The notes under the pieces are model-generated. The model was not told the DNA's origin. It did not search any database and saw only the letters and a program-made list of their open reading frames with translations. Made by a program: the position numbers and the translations under genes. From Clostridia bacterium (GTDB taxonomy: Bacteria; Bacillota; Clostridia; Oscillospirales; SIG627), in NCBI GenBank assembly GCA_017453605.1, contig JAFTEP010000227.1, positions 1 through 11,129 on the forward strand: DNA of 11,129 nt, given 5' to 3'. Positions 6,247 to 11,129 of the stretch are shown here, in pieces. Within the stretch, counting starts at the first letter, position 1, and each line of letters starts with the position of its first letter.

Positions 6247-6284
6247 GCCGTGTTTTCCGCCCCGGAAAGGACGGAAAACACGGC
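6247..6284 (-). other. Intercistronic 13-bp hairpin between binding-protein and permease genes
   Basis: Arms 6247-6259 and 6272-6284 pair perfectly over 13 bp around a 12-nt loop. The hairpin lies 49 nt after the binding-protein stop and 29 nt before the permease start, both on the minus strand. A T-run occurs on the minus strand only about 10 nt past the stem, so it is more like an mRNA-stabilising or partly terminating element than a full terminator. Such structures commonly give binding-protein genes higher expression than their permease, which is the likely role here. Confidence 0.6.
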
Positions 6285-6333
6285 AAAAAAGCTTTATGAC
6301 GGTTTAAGACAAAAACCGCGATTCAAAAACGGG

Positions 6334-7128
6334 TCAGCTCTTTTTCTGAGAAGAGAAGTCGAGCAAAACGGTGTTCTCGACGCCGTATTTTTCGGCGAGA
6401 GCCCTGATGGTGCCGTCGGCGGCGAGCTTTTCGAGCTGCCCGTTGACCTTCGCGGTCAGGTCGCTGCCCTTCTTGAAGCCGATGGCGTAGTATTCGACGT
6501 CGCTGGTGAGAGCGTCGACGACTTTCAGAGCGGCATAGTCGCCCTTGCCGACGTAGTTGTTGGCGAGCTGAGCGTCGAGGACGGCAAAATCAGCCGAACC
6601 GGTGTTGACCTCGAGCAGCGCGTCGGTCTGCTTGGTGACGCCCTTCACGGTGGCGCCCTCGAAGCCCTTCGCGTATTCTTCGCCCGCTGAGCCGGATTCG
6701 GCGACGCCGATCTTTCCGGCGAGATCCGCGGCGGCAGTGATCGAAGCGTCCTTCACGACGACGACCTGCTTGTTCTCCATGTAGTTGTAGGAGAAGTCGA
6801 CCTTATCAGCGCGGGCGACTCCGTCGTCGTCCGAGGTGTTGGCGGTGAAGCCGTTCCAGATGCAGTTGATGTTGCCGGAAGCAAGATCCGTGTACTTGTT
6901 CTCCCACTTGATCTCCTTGAACATCACTTCATATCCGAGATTCGCAAAGACCTTTTCGGCAAGCTCGGTGTCGAAGCCGACAAGTTTGCCGTTATCGTCG
7001 ACGAAGTTCATTGGAGCGTAGATAGTGTAGCCAACGGTGACGGTTTTCTTCTCCGAGCAGGACGCGAACATTCCGGCGAGCGAAACGAGCATCAGCGCGC
7101 AGAGAACGAGGAAAAGAAGTTTTTTCAT
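6334..7128 (-). CDS. Polar amino acid ABC transporter, substrate-binding lipoprotein
   Basis: A 264-residue extracellular solute-binding protein, family 3 (SBP_bac_3). The N-terminus is a lipoprotein signal: MKKLL, a hydrophobic core, then FASC with the lipidated cysteine at C24, so the mature protein is tethered to the outer face of the membrane. The fold begins with VTVGYTIYAPMNFVDDNGKLVGFDTELAEKVF, the usual 'P-x-x-F...G-x-L-x-GFD-x-D/E-L' entry of the amino acid group, and later has AESGSAGEEYAKG and ADFAVLDAQLANNYV, corresponding to lobe 2 and the ligand-contact Asp. It is first in the operon, behind a strong promoter, and the ATG at 7128 has a GGAGG ribosome binding site. A Trp-Asn-Gly motif (CIWNGFTAN) lies in the ligand cleft region, but I cannot assign the amino acid bound. 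Confidence 0.95.
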   Translation of the reverse strand: MKKLLFLVLCALMLVSLAGMFASCSEKKTVTVGYTIYAPMNFVDDNGKLVGFDTELAEKVFANLGYEVMFKEIKWENKYTDLASGNINCIWNGFTANTSDDDGVARADKVDFSYNYMENKQVVVVKDASITAAADLAGKIGVAESGSAGEEYAKGFEGATVKGVTKQTDALLEVNTGSADFAVLDAQLANNYVGKGDYAALKVVDALTSDVEYYAIGFKKGSDLTAKVNGQLEKLAADGTIRALAEKYGVENTVLLDFSSQKKS

Positions 7129-7203
7129 ATTGACCTCCGAAAAAATACGCGATATACCTTTCTATCGCTTTATCGCTTTAACTTGATAAAGTAAAGCTTG
7201 GAT

Positions 7204-7232
7204 ATTTTACCATATACGGGAGATTTTGTCAA
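7204..7232 (-). promoter_or_regulatory. Strong sigma-A promoter of the ABC importer operon
   Basis: Read on the minus strand: TTGACA (7227-7232), a 17-nt spacer ending in TGG, then TAAAAT (7204-7209), giving an extended -10. Start of transcription would be near 7197, leaving a ~68-nt leader that contains short inverted repeats (7150-7191). No intrinsic terminator is visible between the phosphatase stop (7294) and this promoter, so some read-through from the upstream operon is possible. Confidence 0.85.
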
Positions 7233-7293
7233 TATTTTTTGCGGATTTTGCGGATTTTTTTCTTCGGGGTTTTTTCGCGTGAATAATTTACGA

Positions 7294-7758
7294 TCAGCGC
7301 TTGAAAAGGCTGTCGGCGAGAGTGAGGCAGGCTTTTTCTATCAAAGAGAAGACCTTCTCGAAATTCCCGGTGTACCAGGGGTCCTCGATCTCGCCGTTCA
7401 TTCCCGCCGCGGCGGTCAGCGTCTTCACCTTGCCGTCGGGATCGGACGAGGTGGCGTAATTAAGATCGTCGAGGTTTTCCGAGTCCATCGCGAGGACGAG
7501 GTCGTTTTTTCGGTAGTCGTCAAAAGTGAAAAGAGTCGCCCTTTTGTCGGGATCGAATGGCACGGAGTGCGCCGAAAGAACGCGCCTGGCCGGAGGATAT
7601 ATGTGGTTCCCGATCTCATCGCGGGTCATGGCGCGTGATGTGACTTCGACTCTCTTTTCGAGTCCGCGGTCTAAAAGGATCTTTTTGAAAACGAACTCCG
7701 CCGTGGGACTGCGGCAGATATTGCCGTGGCAGACGAAAACGACGCGCAGGATATCCAT
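7294..7758 (-). CDS. Low-molecular-weight protein tyrosine phosphatase
   Basis: A 154-residue cytoplasmic protein, the usual length for this family, which hydrolyses phosphotyrosine (and in some bacteria phosphoarginine). The N-terminus carries the catalytic P-loop C10-HGNIC-R16-SPTAE: the nucleophile is C10 and the phosphate-binding residue R16. C15, the second cysteine common in this family, is also present. The general-acid D126 is in the DPWYTG motif near the C-terminus, and the VLAMDSEN strand (88-95) matches the family's 'I-AMD' segment. All catalytic elements are intact. It is the last gene of a three-gene operon, 10 nt after the DUF4886-like gene. Bacterial homologues often dephosphorylate capsule tyrosine kinases, but no kinase or capsule gene is in this window, so the substrate is unknown. 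The ATG at 7758 has a GAGAGG ribosome binding site. Confidence 0.95.
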   Translation of the reverse strand: MDILRVVFVCHGNICRSPTAEFVFKKILLDRGLEKRVEVTSRAMTRDEIGNHIYPPARRVLSAHSVPFDPDKRATLFTFDDYRKNDLVLAMDSENLDDLNYATSSDPDGKVKTLTAAAGMNGEIEDPWYTGNFEKVFSLIEKACLTLADSLFKR

Positions 7759-7768
7759 TTTCGACCTC

Positions 7769-8533
7769 TCAGCCGCGGGTGACGGTCTCGTCGGCGGTCT
7801 TTTTGCAGACAGAAAGAAACTCAGGCTTGCATTTCAGGTTCGGGATAGCGGGGACACAAGGGACGAAAGTGTTATCTGCGACGGTCCTTCCGGTCAGCGT
7901 GCCGTACCAGACTGCGCCGAGAAGATACCTGCCGTAGAGCACGTTCATGTGATAGCCGTCGCGGCAGACGGACATCCCGCCCTCGCCGTAGACGAACGGA
8001 GGGCGCGTCCTCAGAAGCTGGACCGCGTCGCCGCAGCGGATAAGCCCGGCGCCGACCGACGCGGCGGCGGAATCATAGGCCGATCTGAGCGCCTCGTACA
8101 TCTTATTCTGATCGCAGTCGTAGGCGGCAAAGGACGAGTGTATGGAATCTATCTCGTAAGCCCAGGTCTGATGAAGATAAACGCGCGTTTCGGGAGAGCT
8201 CTTGCGGACAAAATTTATGACGTTCTCCAAAAACGGATGGTATGTCTCGATCATGCCGCTCGATCCGCTGACCTGCTGAGTCACGAACACGTCCCATTTG
8301 TCGGAGAAAAGGGCGTCCTGGAAAGAAACGTAGCGTCCGGTCGAGACGCCGTTCTCCTCCAGAAGATAATCGGCGCTCTGTGAAAGGATATTGTTCCAGT
8401 GGCGTTCGAGGCTGCAGCCGCCGATATAGAGATTCACGACTCTGACGTCCTGTCCGTCCGCTTCGGCGATGCCGTGGACAAAGCGCGTGGCGTCCTGAGA
8501 AAAGCTGTTTCCGAGCGCAAGGATCTTGAGCAT
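7769..8533 (-). CDS. DUF4886 / SGNH-hydrolase-like protein
   Basis: A 254-residue protein beginning MLKILALGNSFSQDATRFV, the characteristic opening of DUF4886 proteins, which belong to the SGNH/GDSL hydrolase superfamily. The likely nucleophile is S10 in GNSFS. NLYIGGCSLERH (34-45) resembles the conserved 'IGGCSLE.H' block with oxyanion-hole glycine. VFVTQQVSG (82-90) could supply the third block. DGYHMN (192-197) carries the probable catalytic Asp-His pair (D192, H195). There is no signal peptide, so it is probably cytoplasmic. The substrate is not known; SGNH enzymes are usually carbohydrate or lipid esterases. The ATG at 8533 follows a GGGAGGG ribosome binding site that overlaps the end of the methyltransferase gene 15 nt upstream. 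Confidence 0.85.
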   Translation of the reverse strand: MLKILALGNSFSQDATRFVHGIAEADGQDVRVVNLYIGGCSLERHWNNILSQSADYLLEENGVSTGRYVSFQDALFSDKWDVFVTQQVSGSSGMIETYHPFLENVINFVRKSSPETRVYLHQTWAYEIDSIHSSFAAYDCDQNKMYEALRSAYDSAAASVGAGLIRCGDAVQLLRTRPPFVYGEGGMSVCRDGYHMNVLYGRYLLGAVWYGTLTGRTVADNTFVPCVPAIPNLKCKPEFLSVCKKTADETVTRG

Positions 8534-8548
8534 GGTTTTCCCTCCCTG

Positions 8549-9766
8549 TCAAACGACCTGAAAAATATAGAACTTTAAGTAATCCGTTTCCGGAACATTG
8601 GTGAGGATCGGATGGTCGCACGCCTGCTGACGGGCTTCGATCTGCCTAAGAGAGACCCCGGCGTCGCGCGCGGCTTCGTTGAGGAGCCTCTCGAAGCGGT
8701 CGCGGAACATGAAGTGAGAGCAGGAGCAGGTGGCAAGATAGCCGCCTCTTGGCAGGAGCCTCATGGCGCGGTAGTTTATCTCTTTATACCCTCTCGCCGC
8801 GCCCTCGGAAGTCTGGCGGCTCTTGGTGAAGGCGGGAGGATCGAGGATTATAAAGTCGTAATCGCTTCCGCCTCTTTTGACAAGGGACGGCAGAAGATCG
8901 AAGACGTCGGCGCAAACAAAATCCATCCTGTCCTCAAATCCGTTGAGAGCGGCGTTTTGTTTTGCCAGACCGACGGCGGTCTGCGACACGTCGACAGCCG
9001 TGACTCTCTTCGCGCCGCCCATGACGGCGTTGAGCGCGAAGGAGCCGGTGTGGGTGAAGCAGTCGAGCACCCTGAGATCCCGGCAGAGAGAGGCGACGGC
9101 GCGGCGGTTGAACTTCTGATCGAGAAAGAAGCCCGTCTTCTGAGAGTTTTCGACGTCGACAAGATACTTCACGCCGTTTTCTTTTATCGTGACGACCGGG
9201 CTTTCCGGATGGCTAAGTCCGAACCAGCCCTTGTAGGTATCAAGACCCTCGAGAGACCTGATCTCGGAATCGTTTCTTTCATAGATCCCGTCTATCTTCA
9301 CGCCGTGAGAAGAGAGCTTTTCGACGAGAAGAGAATAGACGAGTTCTTTTATCTTTTCGGTCCCGAAGCTCAAAACCTGCGCGCAGAGGACGTTTTCGAA
9401 CCTGTCGACGGTGAGCCCGGGGAAGCCGTCGGCCTCGCCGAAAATGAGACGGCAGGACGAGAAGTCATCCCCTCTCATGACGCGGAGACGGTAGTCGACG
9501 GCGTAAGAGACCCTGCGGCGCCAGAAATCCTCGCCGAAGGTCTCGTTGGCGTTGTTCGAGAGGATGCGGACGGCGATCTTAGATCTTTCGCTGAAAAAGC
9601 CCGTGCCGAGATAGGTGCCGTTTTGTTCGGTGACGTCGACGAGGGCTCCGTTCTCGCAGGGAGAGGAAGTGACGATCTCCTCGGCGTAGACCCAGGGATG
9701 TCCCGCCTTTGCGGCGAGGGCTGCTTTTTTTGTGACGGTGAAGACCGGAAAGCTTCTCGGTTTCAA
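8549..9766 (-). CDS. rlmI: RlmI-like 23S rRNA cytosine methyltransferase (class I SAM-dependent)
   Basis: A 405-residue protein with the RlmI (YccW) architecture: an N-terminal PUA-like RNA-binding domain (about 1-75, with HPWVYAEEI and the G-T-x-L-G-x-G-F-F-x-x-x-S-x-I-x-V-R segment), a middle domain, and a C-terminal Rossmann SAM methyltransferase domain (about 210-405). The SAM site is VLDCFTHTGSFAL (233-245). Motif IV is LDPPAF (308-313), and motif VI is ATCSCSH (345-351) with the cysteine pair. RlmI in E. coli makes m5C1962 of 23S rRNA; the same site here is inferred from family. The start is TTG at 9764-9766, preceded by AGGTGA at about 7 nt. No in-frame ATG lies at a better position, so the TTG start is my choice. 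It is the first gene of the operon. Confidence 0.9.
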   Translation of the reverse strand: MKPRSFPVFTVTKKAALAAKAGHPWVYAEEIVTSSPCENGALVDVTEQNGTYLGTGFFSERSKIAVRILSNNANETFGEDFWRRRVSYAVDYRLRVMRGDDFSSCRLIFGEADGFPGLTVDRFENVLCAQVLSFGTEKIKELVYSLLVEKLSSHGVKIDGIYERNDSEIRSLEGLDTYKGWFGLSHPESPVVTIKENGVKYLVDVENSQKTGFFLDQKFNRRAVASLCRDLRVLDCFTHTGSFALNAVMGGAKRVTAVDVSQTAVGLAKQNAALNGFEDRMDFVCADVFDLLPSLVKRGGSDYDFIILDPPAFTKSRQTSEGAARGYKEINYRAMRLLPRGGYLATCSCSHFMFRDRFERLLNEAARDAGVSLRQIEARQQACDHPILTNVPETDYLKFYIFQVV

Positions 9767-9817
9767 ATAGTTTCACCTGCCGGAAAAGAGTGACGCTCTT
9801 AGTTTTGGAGCATATTG

Positions 9818-9846
9818 ATTTTACCATATCGCGCCCGTCAAATCAA
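9818..9846 (-). promoter_or_regulatory. Sigma-A promoter of the rlmI operon
   Basis: On the minus strand, TTGATT (9841-9846), a 17-nt spacer ending TGG, then TAAAAT (9818-9823), an extended -10. Transcription would start near 9811, about 45 nt before the TTG start of the methyltransferase. It shares the 12-mer ATATGGTAAAAT with the ABC importer promoter. Confidence 0.75.
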
Positions 9847-9936
9847 GTTAAGAAAAGAAAAAAGTTCCCATAGAGCGCAAATCAGGGAAGAGAAAAGAAA
9901 ATTTAATAAAATACTGTGGAAAAAAGGGCCTGCGTA

Positions 9937-9945
9937 TGTTATACT
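9937..9945 (+). promoter_or_regulatory. Probable extended -10 promoter of galM
   Basis: TGT-TATACT at 9937-9945 is an extended -10 (TG at 9937-9938, TATACT at 9940-9945). The -35 region is weak: TGGAAA at 9917-9922 gives a 17-nt spacer. Transcription would begin near 9952. A TATAAT at 9965-9970 is too close to the ribosome binding site to be convincing. The rest of 9847-9936 is purine-rich and shows no gene. Confidence 0.5.
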
Positions 9946-9989
9946 TAATTTTGTATATCAAATCTATAATAAAAAACGGGAGAGACGGT

Positions 9990-11042
9990 ATGGGCATCGA
10001 AAAAACTCTTTTTGATAAAACGGCGGGCGGAGAAGCCGTCAGCCTCTACACGCTGAAAAATGATTTTTTGACTTTAGGCGTCCTCGACTACGGCGCGACG
10101 GTGAGATCGCCTGAGATAAACGCCGCCGGAGGAAAAAGGGACGTCGTCGGGGGCTACGACACGCTCGCGGAATACGAGAAGAACGACGGGTATCAGGGCG
10201 CGGTGATCGGCAGGTTCGCCAACAGGATCGCCGGAGGAAAATTCAGCCTCAACGGCAGGGAATACAATATCTTCCAAAACGATTTTCCCAACACTCTCCA
10301 CGGAGGCAGGCGCGGCTTCGACAAGAAGATCTGGAAGGCCGAAACGGGCGAAGACTCGATCGCGTTCACGCTCTTTTCTCCCGACAGAGACGAAAACTAT
10401 CCGGGAGACCTGAGCGTGCGCGTGACCTACACGCTTCTTGAAAAAGGCTTCGCGATAGGATACGAGGCGACGGCGTCAGCGGACACAGTTCTCAACCTCA
10501 CGAACCACAGCTACTTCAACCTCTCGGGATTCGACGGGAACACCGTACTCGATCACACGCTGAAGCTGAACTGCTCGCACTTCACGCCGATCGACGAAAA
10601 ACTGATCCCGACGGGAAAGATCGCCTCCGTAGACGGCACGCCCTTTGATTTCAGAGAAGAAAAGAAGATCGGCAGAGACATCGGAGCGGACGACGAACAG
10701 TTGAAGCTTGCCGGAGGATACGACCACAACTTCATCATCGACAGGATCGCGCCGAAAAAGTTTTTCGAAAAAACGCTCTACGAAGCGGCCCGGCTGACGT
10801 CTCCCGACGGCGCGCTTTCGATGTGCGTCTTCACTGATCAGCCCGGGGTGCAGGTCTACTCCGGAAACTTCATGCACGACGATATCATTTTCAAGCGCGG
10901 CGTGAAACAGATAAGAAGAAGCGCGGTGTGTCTTGAAACACAGCACTTCCCCGACAGCCCTAACAAGCCCGACTTCCCCACCGCCGTCCTTCGCGCCGGA
11001 GACAAATTCGAAACGCTGACGGCGTTCACGTTCAAAAACTGA
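9990..11042 (+). CDS. galM: Aldose 1-epimerase (galactose mutarotase)
   Basis: A 350-residue cytoplasmic enzyme that interconverts alpha and beta anomers of aldoses such as glucose and galactose, the entry step of the Leloir pathway. All family landmarks are present: the N-terminal LGVLDYGATV strand, IGRFANRI (73-80), NTLHGG with H104, the TNHSYFNL block (171-178) with catalytic H173, GYDHNF (244-249) with the substrate-binding D246, and near the C-terminus CLETQHFPDSPN with catalytic base E316. No truncation is seen. The ATG at 9990 with a GGGAG ribosome binding site is preferred to an upstream in-frame ATG at 9936 that lies in the promoter region. It has its own promoter and is divergent from rlmI. 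No other Leloir gene is in the window; the ROK fragment 10 kb away is too distant to imply an operon. Confidence 0.95.
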   Translation: MGIEKTLFDKTAGGEAVSLYTLKNDFLTLGVLDYGATVRSPEINAAGGKRDVVGGYDTLAEYEKNDGYQGAVIGRFANRIAGGKFSLNGREYNIFQNDFPNTLHGGRRGFDKKIWKAETGEDSIAFTLFSPDRDENYPGDLSVRVTYTLLEKGFAIGYEATASADTVLNLTNHSYFNLSGFDGNTVLDHTLKLNCSHFTPIDEKLIPTGKIASVDGTPFDFREEKKIGRDIGADDEQLKLAGGYDHNFIIDRIAPKKFFEKTLYEAARLTSPDGALSMCVFTDQPGVQVYSGNFMHDDIIFKRGVKQIRRSAVCLETQHFPDSPNKPDFPTAVLRAGDKFETLTAFTFKN

Positions 11043-11067
11043 CAAAACGGATAAAAAATAAGAAAAA

Positions 11068-11129
11068 ATGCCCGAAAAATCTCCGAAAAAGTCGTATATC
11101 GCCCTCGTCTGTCTTTTTGCCGCGCTGGC
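11068..11129 (+). CDS. Start of a hypothetical membrane or secreted protein, cut by window end
   Basis: ATG at 11068-11070 opens a frame that runs off the window end after 20 full codons. It encodes a basic start, MPEKSPKKSYI, followed by a hydrophobic run (ALVCLFAAL), consistent with a signal anchor or first transmembrane helix. It starts 25 nt after the galM stop, so it may be cotranscribed. The ribosome binding site is weak (AAGAAAA), which leaves the start uncertain. No family can be assigned from so little. Confidence 0.45.
   Translation, partial: MPEKSPKKSYIALVCLFAAL

Noticed and set aside
7129..7203. A riboswitch or T-box in the leader of the importer operon.
   Set aside because: The leader is only about 68 nt, with no T-box consensus, no terminator/antiterminator pair and no recognisable riboswitch core.
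8612..9793. A 393-codon plus-strand open frame opposite the methyltransferase, and similar long plus frames at 7526-8383 and 3137-3658.
   Set aside because: They are antisense to genes with clear family motifs; their length follows from the GC-rich third positions of the true genes, and they resemble no protein family.
9936..9989. Upstream in-frame ATG at 9936 as the galM start, adding 18 residues.
   Set aside because: The added residues (LYLILYIKSIIK) have no counterpart in aldose epimerases and overlap the promoter; ATG at 9990 has a GGGAG site.
1..11129. CRISPR arrays, tRNA or rRNA genes, insertion sequences and attachment sites.
   Set aside because: No short regularly spaced repeats, cloverleaf sequences, transposase motifs or terminal inverted repeats were seen; the only large repeat is the in-gene 981-nt duplication.

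Overview
The window is about 11.1 kb of ordinary chromosomal sequence from a low-to-mid-GC Gram-positive bacterium. The best guess is an uncultured Clostridia-type Bacillota from a gut or similar community. The support is strong AGGAGG-type ribosome binding sites, sigma-A promoters close to TTGACA-N17-TATAAT, a lipoprotein-type solute-binding protein, a secreted repeat protein with a Bacillota-style signal peptide, and a DUF4886 protein. No mobile element, CRISPR array, tRNA or rRNA was seen.

Layout. (1) Positions 1-175 hold the 3' end of a plus-strand gene that looks like a ROK-family sugar kinase or regulator, followed by a convergent intergenic region with three hairpins, one of them a good plus-strand terminator. 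(2) Positions 440-3577, minus strand, are the most unusual part. An 842-residue secreted protein made of two near-identical 327-residue beta-helix-like repeats is followed 11 nt later by a 41-residue acidic peptide. Next comes an orphan fragment that encodes only the C-terminal domain of a second such protein, and 13 nt after it another 41-residue acidic peptide. I read this as a tandemly duplicated 'surface protein + small peptide' module, the downstream copy having lost almost all of its large gene. (3) A divergent AraC-family regulator (3759-4559) sits behind a perfect-consensus sigma-A promoter and is the obvious candidate regulator of the module.

(4) Positions 4731-7128, minus strand, are a complete polar amino acid ABC importer operon (binding lipoprotein, permease, ATPase in transcription order). 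It has a strong promoter, an intercistronic hairpin after the binding-protein gene and a bidirectional terminator-like hairpin at the end. (5) Positions 7294-9766, minus strand, are a tightly spaced three-gene operon: an RlmI-like rRNA cytosine methyltransferase, a DUF4886 SGNH-hydrolase-like protein and a low-molecular-weight protein tyrosine phosphatase. (6) Divergent from it, at 9990-11042, is an aldose 1-epimerase (GalM) gene with its catalytic residues intact, followed by the start of a probable membrane protein cut by the window end.

The ABC importer, GalM and ROK genes suggest a nutrient-scavenging heterotroph. The secreted repeat protein with its small peptide partners is the accessory, less understood component and the best candidate for something undescribed.
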